The notes under the pieces were generated by a model. It saw only the letters and a list, made by a program, of their open reading frames with translations, did no database searches and was not told the origin of the DNA. A stretch of 56,887 bases of DNA from positions 1-56,887 of the forward strand of contig CBDUZW010000025.1 of assembly GCA_965371805.1 (NCBI GenBank), read 5' to 3'. The stretch comes from JAOZTV01 sp965371805 (GTDB taxonomy: Bacteria > Acidobacteriota > Aminicenantia > UBA2199). Below, in pieces: positions 8,303 to 16,823 of the stretch; the first letter of the stretch is position 1, and each line of letters begins with the position of its first letter. The translations under genes were made by a program, and so were the position numbers.

Positions 8303-8496
8303 AAAAGAAATTTCCAATGATTAAAATAAAGTTGGTAAAAAGCATTATAGGAAGAACTCAAAAACAAAGAGCAATTGTTAAGGGTTTAGGACTAACTAAG
8401 TTGAATTCAGAAGTATTAAGAGAAGATCGTCCTGAAATTAGAGGTATGATTACTAAGATTGATTTTATGCTGAATGTTTCGGAGGTGAAGAAATGA
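8293..8496 (+). CDS. rpmD: 50S ribosomal protein L30
   Basis: L30 (67 residues), a small protein absent from some bacteria. The core IKIKLVKSIIGRTQKQRAIVKGLGL, then the RPEIRGMITKID ending, fits the family, with a few extra residues at each end. GAGGAG lies just before the ATG. It overlaps rpsE by 10 nt and rplO by 4 nt. Confidence 0.95.
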   Translation: MAVKKKFPMIKIKLVKSIIGRTQKQRAIVKGLGLTKLNSEVLREDRPEIRGMITKIDFMLNVSEVKK

Positions 8497-8933
8497 TATC
8501 TTTAGCAAATTTAAAACCTGCAAAAGGTGCTATAAAGAAAAGAAAGAGAATCGGCAGAGGTCCTGGTTCCGGATTTGGTAAAACAGCTGGAAAGGGAATG
8601 AATGGACAGAAATCTAGAAGTGGCTATTCAAGAAAAAGAGGTTTTGAAGGTGGTCAGATGCCACTTGTAAGAAGAATTCCAAAAAGAGGATTTACCAATA
8701 TTTTCAGAATTGAGTATAATGTTGTGAATCTAAATAAAATCGAAGCTTCTGGACTTGATGAAATAACGCTGGCAGATTATTATACAAAACGATTAGTAAC
8801 AGATAAAAATTTGAAGATTAAGATACTTGGTGATGGAGAGATTTCTAAAAAAATGAAAATTCATGCCCATAAATTTTCAAAAAGTGCTTTAGAGAAGATT
8901 GAAAAATTAGGCGGAGAAGCTATAATTTTATAA
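8493..8933 (+). CDS. rplO: 50S ribosomal protein L15
   Basis: L15 (146 residues) is a late-assembly protein. The Gly/Arg-rich N-terminal extension (RIGRGPGSGFGKTAGKGMNG and SRSGYSRKRGFEGGQMPLVRR) is typical, and the C-terminal KISKKMKIHAHKFSKSALEKIE matches the family end. It overlaps rpmD by 4 nt and is followed by secY after 14 nt. Confidence 0.96.
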   Translation: MISLANLKPAKGAIKKRKRIGRGPGSGFGKTAGKGMNGQKSRSGYSRKRGFEGGQMPLVRRIPKRGFTNIFRIEYNVVNLNKIEASGLDEITLADYYTKRLVTDKNLKIKILGDGEISKKMKIHAHKFSKSALEKIEKLGGEAIIL

Positions 8934-8947
8934 AAAGGAGTTTAAAG

Positions 8948-10321
8948 TTGATTACATTTTTTAGAAATATATTTATTGTTCCTGAGTTAAGAAAGAGGAT
9001 AATCTTTACCTTTTTAATGCTCGCTGTATATAGGATAGGTTCGCAAATTGTTATTCCAGGTATAAACATGGAAGCATTGGCTGAATTTTTTGAAAGTCAG
9101 AAACATGGAATCCTTGGATTTATTGATATGTTTTCAGGAAGAAATATGTCCAGGATGACAATTTTTGCGTTGGGGATTATGCCTTATATTAGTGCATCAA
9201 TCATTTTGCAATTATTACAGGTTGTATGGCCATATTTAGAGAGAATTTCTAAAGAAGGCGAACTTGGTAAAAAAAAGATCACACAGTATACCCGATATGG
9301 TACTGTCGTAATATGTGCAATTCAGGCTTTTGGTATTGCAATTGGTCTTGAAAAAATGATGAGCGGTAATGTTGTGCTTAGTCCAGGATGGGGGTTTAGA
9401 CTCCTAACAGTTATTACCCTGACAACAGGAACTGTATTCATTATGTGGCTTGGTGAACAGATTTCTGAAAGAGGAATTGGAAACGGAATTTCTTTGATCA
9501 TTTTTGCAGGTATTGTAATTGGTTTTGTTCCTGCAACTCTAGGTGTTATTGAAAAATTAGGCAATGGAGAAATGACAATAATAACCGTTATACTAATGCT
9601 TGCAATAATGGCTGCTATCATCGGATTTATTGTATTCGTAGAAATGGGGCAAAGAAGAATACCGATTTCTTATGCAAAAAGGATACAGGGAAGAAAAATG
9701 CTTGGTGGTCAAAGTACTTTTTTACCATTAAAAGTAAATACGGGTGGTGTTATTCCAATTATTTTTGCTTCCTCAGTAATTGCTTTTCCAAGTACAATTG
9801 CAAGTATCTTTAGAGGGAATGCTATTGCAGACTGGATAACAAGACAATTAAGTCCAGGTATGCCGTTTTATGATTTATTATTTGTTTCAGCAATAATATT
9901 TTTTACTTTTTTTTATGTATCAATTATATTCAATCCAACAGATGTTGCGGATAATTTAAAGAAAAATGGTGGGTTTATTCCAGGTATTAGAGCTGGTAAA
10001 AATACTTCTGATTATATTGATAAAGTTTTATCCAGATTGACATTTATTGGTGCTATTTATCTAGCTTTAATTGCTCTTGTTCCTGAAATATTCATGAATG
10101 GTTTTAAAGTAGCTGAGATTCCTTTGATAGGTAGTGTTCTATATTCAATTCTTCCTGAATGGGTTTCAACAGGTATGGGACTGAATTTCTATTTTGGAGG
10201 TACTTCAATTTTAATCGTTGTTGGAGTTGCAATGGATACAGTTCAGCAGATCGAAGCTCAGTTAACAATGAGAAATTATGAGTCTTTTTCTAAAAAGGGA
10301 CGAATAAAAGGTAGAAAATAG
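8948..10321 (+). CDS. secY: Preprotein translocase subunit SecY
   Basis: SecY (457 residues) is the channel of the Sec translocon in the inner membrane. About ten hydrophobic segments are visible. Characteristic stretches are YRIGSQIVIPGIN, FALGIMPYISASIILQLL, and the cytoplasmic loop GQRRIPISYAKRIQGRKMLGG; a late loop reads FNPTDVADNLKKNGGFIPGIR. The start is TTG, with AAAAGGAG 8 nt upstream. Unlike many operons of this type, no adk follows; map is next. Confidence 0.97.
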   Translation: MITFFRNIFIVPELRKRIIFTFLMLAVYRIGSQIVIPGINMEALAEFFESQKHGILGFIDMFSGRNMSRMTIFALGIMPYISASIILQLLQVVWPYLERISKEGELGKKKITQYTRYGTVVICAIQAFGIAIGLEKMMSGNVVLSPGWGFRLLTVITLTTGTVFIMWLGEQISERGIGNGISLIIFAGIVIGFVPATLGVIEKLGNGEMTIITVILMLAIMAAIIGFIVFVEMGQRRIPISYAKRIQGRKMLGGQSTFLPLKVNTGGVIPIIFASSVIAFPSTIASIFRGNAIADWITRQLSPGMPFYDLLFVSAIIFFTFFYVSIIFNPTDVADNLKKNGGFIPGIRAGKNTSDYIDKVLSRLTFIGAIYLALIALVPEIFMNGFKVAEIPLIGSVLYSILPEWVSTGMGLNFYFGGTSILIVVGVAMDTVQQIEAQLTMRNYESFSKKGRIKGRK

Positions 10322-10332
10322 GAAATAACATT

Positions 10333-11094
10333 GTGATTATTCAAAAAACTGAAAAAGGAATTTCAATAATGCGTGAAGCTAATAGAATAATTGCCGTTAT
10401 TTTAAATGAGATTGAAGATAAAATAAAACCGGGTGTTTCAACATATGAACTTGATAAATGGGCTGAAGAAAAAATTCTCAGTCTAAATGCAAAACCTGGA
10501 TTTAAGGGATATGGAAGTAAGACAAGAAGTTTTCCTGCTACACTTTGTACTTCAATAAATCATGAAGTTGTTCATGGAATTCCTTCAAAAGAGACTATTT
10601 TGAAGGAAGGTGATATAATAGGTATAGATGTCGGATCTATTTATAATGGATATTATGGTGATGGTGCTAGAACTTATGCCGTTGGAAGTATAAGCAGTAG
10701 TAAGGAAAAATTAATGGAAATTTGTGAAAAATCTTTATATGAAGGGATAAAAGCTGCTAAGGTTGGAAATAGAGTAAGTGATATTTCAAATGCAATTGAT
10801 AAAATAGTAAGGAAAAATGGATTTGAAATTGTAAGAGATCTAACCGGGCATGGAATTGGAAGGAATTTGCATGAAGATCCGCAAATACTTAATTATAATA
10901 ATGGAAAAAAAGGACCAAAATTGAAAAAAAACATGACACTTGCTATTGAGCCGATGATAACTGACGGCGGATATGAGGTAAGCACTTTGGATGATGGATG
11001 GACAATTGTCACTGCTGACAGAAGTAATTCTGCTCACTTTGAACATACTATTGTTTTAACTGAGAATGGACCTGAGATCTTAACGAGATTATAA
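10333..11094 (+). CDS. map: Methionine aminopeptidase, type I
   Basis: Removes the initiator methionine from nascent proteins. The 253-residue protein is a type I enzyme without an N-terminal extension. The five metal ligands are in recognisable places: Asp in GIDVGS, Asp in GDGART, His in TGHGIG, Glu in IEPM and Glu in FEHTIVLTENGPEIL. The start is GTG, with a weak AGGA 9 nt upstream. The stop shares a base with the infA ATG. Confidence 0.96.
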   Translation: MIIQKTEKGISIMREANRIIAVILNEIEDKIKPGVSTYELDKWAEEKILSLNAKPGFKGYGSKTRSFPATLCTSINHEVVHGIPSKETILKEGDIIGIDVGSIYNGYYGDGARTYAVGSISSSKEKLMEICEKSLYEGIKAAKVGNRVSDISNAIDKIVRKNGFEIVRDLTGHGIGRNLHEDPQILNYNNGKKGPKLKKNMTLAIEPMITDGGYEVSTLDDGWTIVTADRSNSAHFEHTIVLTENGPEILTRL

Positions 11095-11318
11095 TGACTA
11101 AAGATAAAGATGTTGTTGAAGCAAGAGGAATAGTCATTGAGACTCTCCCTAATGCTATGTTTCTGGTTGAATTAGAGCAAAACCACCATAGAATATATGG
11201 ACATCCATCGGGTAAAATGAGAAAGAATAATATTAGAATTTTACCAGGTGATAAGATTTTGATGGAAATCTCTCCCTATGATATTACACGGGGTAGAATT
11301 ATTTATAGATTTAAATAG
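11094..11318 (+). CDS. infA: Translation initiation factor IF-1
   Basis: IF-1 (74 residues) is an OB-fold protein that occupies the 30S A site during initiation. The sequence VEARGIVIETLPNAMFLVEL, then GKMRKNNIRILPGDKILMEISPYDITRGRI is the family pattern. Its ATG overlaps the map stop (TAATG), so it depends on map translation. It precedes rpmJ by 10 nt, a common arrangement. Confidence 0.97.
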   Translation: MTKDKDVVEARGIVIETLPNAMFLVELEQNHHRIYGHPSGKMRKNNIRILPGDKILMEISPYDITRGRIIYRFK

Positions 11319-11328
11319 GAGAATAAAA

Positions 11329-11442
11329 ATGAAAGTAAGAGCTTCTGTAAAAAAAATATGTATTAAATGCAGGATTATAAAAAGAAAAGGTGTAATTAGG
11401 GTTATTTGTATTGATCCTAAACATAAACAAAGGCAAGGTTAA
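11329..11442 (+). CDS. rpmJ: 50S ribosomal protein L36, zinc-binding form
   Basis: A 37-residue reading frame between infA and rpsM begins MKVRASVKKICIKCRIIKRK and ends IDPKHKQRQG. It has the L36 zinc ligands (CIKC, a later Cys and a His near the C-terminus), so it is the C+ form. AGGAG lies 8 nt before the ATG. Size, sequence and position are all as expected for rpmJ. Confidence 0.96.
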   Translation: MKVRASVKKICIKCRIIKRKGVIRVICIDPKHKQRQG

Positions 11443-11453
11443 AGGAGGATAAA

Positions 11454-11822
11454 TTGGCAAGAATATCAGGTGTTGAAGTACCGAATAACAAAAGGGTTGA
11501 GATTGGTTTAACATATATTTTTGGAATTGGAAGATCTAAATCACTTAACATTCTAGAAACTGTAAAAGTTGATAAGGATAAAAAAGTAAAAGATCTTAGT
11601 TCTGATGATTTGGCAAGAATAAGAAAGTATATTGATGATAGCTTAATGGTTGAAGGTGATCTCAAAAAGAGTATTAGCCAGGATATTAAAAGGCTTATGG
11701 AGATTAATTGCTATAGAGGAAGAAGGCACCAGCGGGGACTTCCAGTTCGTGGACAAAGAACTAAAACTAATGCCCGTACGAGAAAAGGATCTAAGGGTTC
11801 TATGATTAAAAAGAGAAAATAG
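11454..11822 (+). CDS. rpsM: 30S ribosomal protein S13
   Basis: S13 (122 residues) contacts the P-site tRNA and bridges to the large subunit. It begins MARISGVEVPNNKRVEIGLTYI (shown here in part) and has the C-terminal RGRRHQRGLPVRGQRTKTNART block, which is invariant in the family. The start is TTG at 11454, placed 4 nt after a strong AAAGGAGG; no nearby ATG would give the conserved N-terminus. Confidence 0.97.
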   Translation: MARISGVEVPNNKRVEIGLTYIFGIGRSKSLNILETVKVDKDKKVKDLSSDDLARIRKYIDDSLMVEGDLKKSISQDIKRLMEINCYRGRRHQRGLPVRGQRTKTNARTRKGSKGSMIKKRK

Positions 11823-11862
11823 GACATAACATATAGAGTTAAACATTTTGTGGAGGAACTAA

Positions 11863-12258
11863 ATGGCAAAGAATACCGATAAAAAGAAAAGTAAGAAAAA
11901 AGAAAAAAAGATAGTACCACATGGAAAAATGTATATCCATGCTACTTTTAATAATACTATCATAACTATTACTGATATGGATGGTAATGTGCTTACATGG
12001 GCTGCTGGTGGCGGAGTTGGATTTAAAGGATCAAGAAAATCAACACCTTTTGCAGCTCAACTTGCAGCAGAGAAAGCATTGAAAGATGCAGAGAATTTTG
12101 GTCTAAAAACTTTAGATATAAGAGTTAAGGGACCAGGAGCTGGAAGAGAGAGTGCAATTAGAAGTGTTGGAAGTACAAGTTTCAAGGTTAAAACTATCAA
12201 AGATATAACACCGATTCCCCATAATGGTTGTAGACCAAAGAAGAAGAGAAGGGTATAA
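11863..12258 (+). CDS. rpsK: 30S ribosomal protein S11
   Basis: S11 (131 residues) sits in the platform near the E site. Motifs HATFNNTIITITDMDGNV, GFKGSRKSTPFAAQLAAEKA and VKGPGAGRESAIRS are diagnostic, and the end HNGCRPKKKRRV is nearly invariant. The N-terminus has a short Lys-rich lead. A 40-nt gap separates it from rpsM; GGAGG precedes the ATG. Confidence 0.97.
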   Translation: MAKNTDKKKSKKKEKKIVPHGKMYIHATFNNTIITITDMDGNVLTWAAGGGVGFKGSRKSTPFAAQLAAEKALKDAENFGLKTLDIRVKGPGAGRESAIRSVGSTSFKVKTIKDITPIPHNGCRPKKKRRV

Positions 12259-12270
12259 GGAGAATAATTA

Positions 12271-12903
12271 ATGGGAAAATATAACGGACCACTGTGTAGA
12301 CTATGTCGTGCTGAAGGAACAAAACTTTTTCTTAAAGGAAAAAGATGCTTAACAGAAAAATGTTCTTTAGACAGAAGAAATTATCCTCCTGGTCATAGAG
12401 GAGCAAGAGTATCTTTTAAGAAATCAAATTATAAAAGTCAATTAAGAGAAAAACAGAAAGTCAAGAGATTCTATGGTGTTGGTGAAAAACAATTTAGAAT
12501 TTTCTTTGCTAAAGCTTCAAAACAAAAAGGTATTACAGGTGAAAACTTACTTAAAATGCTTGAATTAAGGCTAGATAATGCTTTATATAGAATGAATTTT
12601 GCTTATTCAAGAACTCATGCAAGACAGATGATTAGACATGGACATATAACTGTTAATGAAAAAAAAGTTACAATTCCTTCATATCTTCTAAAAAAAGATG
12701 ATATAGTCTCTTTTAAAGAAAAAGCAATAAAAAATGAAAATATCAAAGGGATGATAGAAGAAGTAAAAGGTTTAGTTGATGTACCTGGATGGCTGTTAGT
12801 TGATGCTGAAAAATTAACTGGAAAAATCAATGTTTTACCTGTAAGAGATGATATTTCACTAGATATTGAAGAGCATCTTATTGTAGAATTGTATTCAAAA
12901 TAG
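12271..12903 (+). CDS. rpsD: 30S ribosomal protein S4, zinc-binding form
   Basis: S4 (210 residues) is a primary 16S rRNA binder. The N-terminus holds four cysteines (CRLC at residues 9-12, then Cys 26 and Cys 31), marking the zinc-binding type. The central S4 RNA-binding domain is visible as MLELRLDNALYRMNFAYSRTHARQMIRHGHI. It lies between rpsK and rpoA. The AAGGAG ribosome binding site is good. Confidence 0.97.
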   Translation: MGKYNGPLCRLCRAEGTKLFLKGKRCLTEKCSLDRRNYPPGHRGARVSFKKSNYKSQLREKQKVKRFYGVGEKQFRIFFAKASKQKGITGENLLKMLELRLDNALYRMNFAYSRTHARQMIRHGHITVNEKKVTIPSYLLKKDDIVSFKEKAIKNENIKGMIEEVKGLVDVPGWLLVDAEKLTGKINVLPVRDDISLDIEEHLIVELYSK

Positions 12904-12914
12904 GGGGTACTATA

Positions 12915-13937
12915 ATGGAATTAAACTATCAGAGACCTCGTATACTTGAGGTTGAGGAATTATCTGACAATTATGGAAAGTTTGTTGCAGAACCATTTGA
13001 AAGGGGATATGGAAGCACGATTGGAATTGCTTTAAGAAGAGTACTATTATCCTTGGTAGAAGGTTATGCTATAACTGCTATCCGGATAGATGGCGTTTTA
13101 CATGAATTCTCTCTAATCCCAGGTGTATTTGAAGATGTATTAAATATAATTTTAAATTTAAAAGCTATCCCTTTTAAACTGAAAGATGTTGATACAAAAA
13201 TCATTAAAATACAGAAGACAGGTGCTGGAGAGATACTTTCTGGCGATATTGAAACAGATAGTGATGTAGAAATACTTGATAAAAGTATTCATATAGCTCA
13301 TCTTGAAGAGAATGCATCATTTAGTGCAGAAATAGTTCTTAAAAGAGGAGTTGGGTATAAGCTTGCTGAACAGAATTTTGATGAAGAATTACCAATAGAT
13401 TTTATTCCGGTAGATTCCAATTTCAGTCCAATAGACAAGGTTAAATATTCTATTTTACCAGCAAGGGTTGGAAAAAAAACAGATTATGAAAAATTAATTG
13501 TTGAAGTTTGGACTGACAGTAGTATCTCTCCAAGAGAAACTGTCTCCATTGCAGGAAAAATATTAAGGGACCACTTAGCAATATATTTAAACTATCAGGA
13601 TACTGATATTGTTATCCCATCAATTGAACAGAAATCTGAATTTGCTATTGAAAGTAAATCAGAACTTTTGGAAAAAAATGTTGAAGCAATGGGACTTTCT
13701 GTTAGAGCTTTAAAATGTTTAAAAAGACTTGGTGTTGATTTCATTTTTGAACTTATTGAAAAATCTGAACATGAACTTTTAAACTCAAAGAACTTTGGGA
13801 AAAAATCTCTTGAAGAAATTATAATGAAACTTCATGATTTGGAGTTATCATTGGGACAAAAACTTCCTGAAACTTTAAGAGAAAGCATTATTGCTCGACT
13901 CGAAGTAGCTAAAACAGAGGAAAATGAAGATAAATAA
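12915..13937 (+). CDS. rpoA: RNA polymerase alpha subunit
   Basis: Alpha (340 residues) nucleates RNA polymerase assembly through its N-terminal domain (EPFERGYGSTIGIALRRVLL) and contacts UP elements and activators through its C-terminal domain, visible at about residues 255-320 (MGLSVRALKCLKRLGV and NFGKKSLEEIIMKL). A linker with ESKSE repeats joins the domains. It is followed by rplQ after 35 nt. Confidence 0.97.
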   Translation: MELNYQRPRILEVEELSDNYGKFVAEPFERGYGSTIGIALRRVLLSLVEGYAITAIRIDGVLHEFSLIPGVFEDVLNIILNLKAIPFKLKDVDTKIIKIQKTGAGEILSGDIETDSDVEILDKSIHIAHLEENASFSAEIVLKRGVGYKLAEQNFDEELPIDFIPVDSNFSPIDKVKYSILPARVGKKTDYEKLIVEVWTDSSISPRETVSIAGKILRDHLAIYLNYQDTDIVIPSIEQKSEFAIESKSELLEKNVEAMGLSVRALKCLKRLGVDFIFELIEKSEHELLNSKNFGKKSLEEIIMKLHDLELSLGQKLPETLRESIIARLEVAKTEENEDK

Positions 13938-13972
13938 TTTAGGATGATGAAAAGGAGTAATAAGGAGTAAAA

Positions 13973-14386
13973 ATGAGACATTTAAAATCTGGATATAAAT
14001 TAGGTAGAAACCCGTCACAAAGAAGAGCTTTACTGCGTAATCTTACAGGTAGTGTTATTGAAAAAGAAAGGGTTTATACTACAATTGCAAAAGCAAAAGC
14101 TGTTAAACCTCTTGTAGAAAAAATGATTACTCTGGGGAAGAATGGTGATCTTCACAGTAAGCGAAGAGCATTGGCTTATTTATTTAAAAGGAAAACTGTA
14201 CATATATTATTTGATGAAGTAGCTCCAAGGTTTATGGATAGGGAAGGTGGATATACTCGTATTATCAAAGGTGATTTTCGAAAAGGTGATGGAGCTGAAA
14301 TGGCTTATCTTGAATTTGTAGATTATAAGTTTGATCTTAAGGATGCAAAGACAAAAGCGAAAGCAAAAGACAAAAAAAAGAAATAA
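13973..14386 (+). CDS. rplQ: 50S ribosomal protein L17
   Basis: L17 (137 residues) sits near the tunnel exit. It begins MRHLKSGYKLGRNPSQRRAL and ends its core with GYTRIIKGDFRKGDGAEMAYLEFVD. A Lys/Ala-rich tail (KTKAKAKDKKKK) extends the C-terminus beyond the usual end. Two AAGGAG motifs precede the ATG. Only 9 nt separate its stop from the following tRNA, and no terminator lies between them. Confidence 0.97.
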   Translation: MRHLKSGYKLGRNPSQRRALLRNLTGSVIEKERVYTTIAKAKAVKPLVEKMITLGKNGDLHSKRRALAYLFKRKTVHILFDEVAPRFMDREGGYTRIIKGDFRKGDGAEMAYLEFVDYKFDLKDAKTKAKAKDKKKK

Positions 14387-14395
14387 ATAATTAAA

Positions 14396-14467
14396 GCAGG
14401 CATAGCTCAATGGTAGAGCGCAAGCTTCCCAAGCTTGAGGTTGCGGGTTCGATCCCCGTTGCCCGCT
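14396..14467 (+). tRNA. tRNA-Gly (anticodon CCC)
   Basis: A 72-nt cloverleaf. The D arm is GCTC/GAGC with loop AATGGTA, the anticodon stem CAAGC/GCTTG encloses TTCCCAA (anticodon CCC, reading GGG), and the T arm is GCGGG/CCCGT with TTCGATC. The acceptor stem pairs GCAGGCA with TGCCCGC, with one mismatch, A3 opposite C70, where bacterial glycine tRNAs normally have G3:C70. The discriminator is T, as expected for Gly. CCA is not encoded. It lies between rplQ and the bactofilin gene on the same strand with gaps of 9 and 19 nt, so it is probably cut out of a longer transcript. Confidence 0.93.
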
Positions 14468-14486
14468 TTTTAGCTTGAGGGGAAAA

Positions 14487-14882
14487 ATGGGTGTATGGAG
14501 CAATAAAAATGAAGATCAGAGTGTTGGCAATATGGTTTCAAGTGGAAGTTTTTCTCAAAAAAGATCTTTTATAGGTCAAACCATTGTTGTTAATGGAGAG
14601 CTTGACTCTGAAGAAGAAATACTAATTGAAGGCCGTATCGAAGGTATTGTCCGATCAAAGGGTTTGGTTATTATTGGCAAAAATGGTATAGTTGATGCTG
14701 AGATTGAAGCCAGAGAGATTATAGTTATCGGAAAAGTTAATGGCAATGTCAATGGAATTAAAAAAGTAGAGATAAAGCCTGATGGGGAATTGAATGGAAA
14801 TATTATCTCGCAGAGAGTTGTGCTTGCTGAAGGTGCAATTTTTAAAGGTAATATTGATATGTCAACCAGGGATAAAGAATAA
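14487..14882 (+). CDS. Bactofilin-family cytoskeletal protein
   Basis: A 131-residue protein of the bactofilin family (formerly DUF583), beta-helical proteins that polymerise without nucleotide and often scaffold cell-wall enzymes or polar structures. The core has the family's periodic short repeats: IGQTIVVNGELDSEEEILIEG, then GKNGIVDAEIEAREIIVIGKVNG (each shown in part) and the late GNIISQRVVLAEGAIFKGNI. The N-terminal tail (about 30 residues, Ser/Asn-rich) is presumably disordered. The start is ATG at 14487 with GAGGGG 5 nt upstream; an in-frame TTG at 14475 falls inside that site. The gene begins just after the tRNA and may ride on the ribosomal superoperon transcript. Confidence 0.88.
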   Translation: MGVWSNKNEDQSVGNMVSSGSFSQKRSFIGQTIVVNGELDSEEEILIEGRIEGIVRSKGLVIIGKNGIVDAEIEAREIIVIGKVNGNVNGIKKVEIKPDGELNGNIISQRVVLAEGAIFKGNIDMSTRDKE

Positions 14883-14970
14883 AAATAATAGAGTACTGAA
14901 ATATTTATCAGTAACTTTATTACATTATTAATATATTATATAAGATTTAGTATTTTTTAATTATAAATTA

Positions 14971-15744
14971 ATGTACCTTATTCTAGATAAAAAACCAAAA
15001 TCTGCAACCATGAATATGGCTGTAGATGAATTTCTTTACAATTATTGCCAAAGCAATAAAGCTGGTTTTTTAAGAATATACTTTTGGGAGAAGCCAACCT
15101 TTTCTTTTGGAGTTTCTCAAAAAATACATAAAGCCGTAAATATTGATTATATAAAAAAAAATAATTATTCATTTATAAGAAGAATTACAGGTGGAAAAAC
15201 AGTACTACATGATGATGAAATAACATATTCGATAATTTCATCTGAAGATGTTTTTTATACAGATAATGATTTGTATAAATCCTATATGTTGATTGCAAAG
15301 GTCTTAGTAAGGTCATTTAATCAGATAGGCATAAATGCTTATTTATCAAAAGGGAGTCCTCCGAGGCTTTCTAAAACTAATATGCCATGCTTTTCATTTC
15401 CAACTCCTAATGAAATTGAGTATAATGGAAAAAAACTTGTAGGTAGCGCGCAAAAGAGAAATAACAAGGCATTATTGCAGCATGGTTCTATTCCAATAAC
15501 TATGAATTATGATACTTATGCAGATGGTGCAAAATCAAATAGACGATTGATAGAAAACATGATGGTTCCATTGGATGATATTGATAAACTGAAAAAAGAT
15601 GAATTAATTAGTTCAATAATTAGTAATTTTGAAAAATTTATTAAAGGGAGTTTTGATGAGTTTGAATTTTCTGAAGATCATATTGAAGAAATCAAAGAAA
15701 TTGAAAAGAAATACAATTCAGAAAAATGGAATTTTCTCATTTAG
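14971..15744 (+). CDS. lipM: Lipoate/octanoate transferase, LipM-like
   Basis: A 257-residue member of the biotin/lipoate ligase (BPL_LplA_LipB) superfamily. The motif RRITGGKTVLHD (residues 70-81) and the Lys-containing KKLVGSAQKR (154-163) form the acyl-binding site. A cysteine at residue 140 in the MPCF segment occupies the position of the catalytic Cys of LipM octanoyltransferases, and TGGxxVLHDxExTYS matches LipM better than LplA. The likely reaction is transfer of octanoate from acyl carrier protein to a lipoyl domain such as GcvH. No Shine-Dalgarno sequence is visible; the upstream region is very A+T-rich. LplA-type ligase remains possible. The next gene overlaps its end by 89 nt. Confidence 0.75.
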   Translation: MYLILDKKPKSATMNMAVDEFLYNYCQSNKAGFLRIYFWEKPTFSFGVSQKIHKAVNIDYIKKNNYSFIRRITGGKTVLHDDEITYSIISSEDVFYTDNDLYKSYMLIAKVLVRSFNQIGINAYLSKGSPPRLSKTNMPCFSFPTPNEIEYNGKKLVGSAQKRNNKALLQHGSIPITMNYDTYADGAKSNRRLIENMMVPLDDIDKLKKDELISSIISNFEKFIKGSFDEFEFSEDHIEEIKEIEKKYNSEKWNFLI

Positions 15745-16816
15745 CCTGTTTTTTCTCTTTTCCATTTTTATTTTCTCAGTAGCATTAATTGAAGCCACTG
15801 GGAAAAAATATGACATACAAATATTTGCAACAAATCTAAGAGGAAAGCTGAAATTTAATAAAATAAAAGATTATGGTATAGATAATATAATTATCAGGAC
15901 TTTTCAAAATAAAGAGAAACCAATGGGGTTATTGTTCAATAACCGATCTTATAAAATTATAGATCCATTATTAGACAAATTGATAATTGAAAGAAGAGTT
16001 GCAGAAAAATTTAATGAGGTGACTGGTTTATATGGATGGTTGATTACAAGAAATTTTAGCTGGGAAGAAGATTATGATTTATTTGACTATAAATATATAG
16101 ATGGTGAACTTGAACGAATAAAAAAATATGATCTTTTTAATGACAGTGCTGTGAATAAAATTATTAGTATTTATAAAGAACTTGCAGAAAAACAAATAGA
16201 TGGAATTCTTATACAGGACGATCTTATTATAAAGTTTAATGAAGGTATAACAAACTTTGGAACAGCTGAGTTTGAACGTGTAACGGGTGTTTCTGCAAAC
16301 ATTCAGAAAATGATAAAGAGTGGAAACTACTATAATACAGAATGGGTTAAGATAAAAAAGAAAAAAATAATTAAAGTTTTATCAAAAATCATTAGTGAAG
16401 TAAAAAAAGTTAATCCACAAATTAAGATTGGAATGAATCTATATTACGAGACTCCATTATTTATTAAAAATAGTGAATTATGGTATTCTCATAATCTAAA
16501 GGAAATTCTAGAGAATAGAATAGACTTTATTTATCTTATGTCATATCAAAGACAGATTAAAGATGAAATGAAATTGTCTGAAAAAAAAAACATTGATATG
16601 TTTAGAAAGATTGTAAACGAGGCATATAAGATTGCAGGCGAAAAACTTATAGTAAAGATACAGGTATATGACTGGAAAAGTAAAAAAAGGGTCTCTAAAA
16701 GAGAGATTCTTAAATATCTAAAACTTATTCCAAGAGGAGTAAAAAGAATTTGTTTTACTCCTGTTAAAGTAAAGGACCTGATATTTATTAAAAAAATAAT
16801 AAGAAAGGCTAGATAG
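15656..16816 (+). CDS. Membrane-anchored PgaB-like glycosyl-hydrolase-fold protein
   Basis: A 386-residue protein with a basic N-terminus and a hydrophobic segment at about residues 25-43 (FSFSLFFLFSIFIFSVALI), which is a signal anchor or signal peptide, so the rest is outside the inner membrane. The remainder resembles the C-terminal TIM-barrel domain of the poly-N-acetylglucosamine deacetylase/hydrolase PgaB. The DGILIQDD motif matches PgaB-type DGILFHDD, and the later KIGMNLYYETP and FIYLMSYQ strands fit the barrel. The N-terminal deacetylase domain of PgaB is absent. GGGAG lies 5 nt before the ATG at 15656, which I chose although it overlaps lipM by 89 nt. Its substrate is unknown; no polysaccharide genes are nearby. 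Confidence 0.6.
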   Translation: MSLNFLKIILKKSKKLKRNTIQKNGIFSFSLFFLFSIFIFSVALIEATGKKYDIQIFATNLRGKLKFNKIKDYGIDNIIIRTFQNKEKPMGLLFNNRSYKIIDPLLDKLIIERRVAEKFNEVTGLYGWLITRNFSWEEDYDLFDYKYIDGELERIKKYDLFNDSAVNKIISIYKELAEKQIDGILIQDDLIIKFNEGITNFGTAEFERVTGVSANIQKMIKSGNYYNTEWVKIKKKKIIKVLSKIISEVKKVNPQIKIGMNLYYETPLFIKNSELWYSHNLKEILENRIDFIYLMSYQRQIKDEMKLSEKKNIDMFRKIVNEAYKIAGEKLIVKIQVYDWKSKKRVSKREILKYLKLIPRGVKRICFTPVKVKDLIFIKKIIRKAR

Positions 16817-16823
16817 AGGATAA

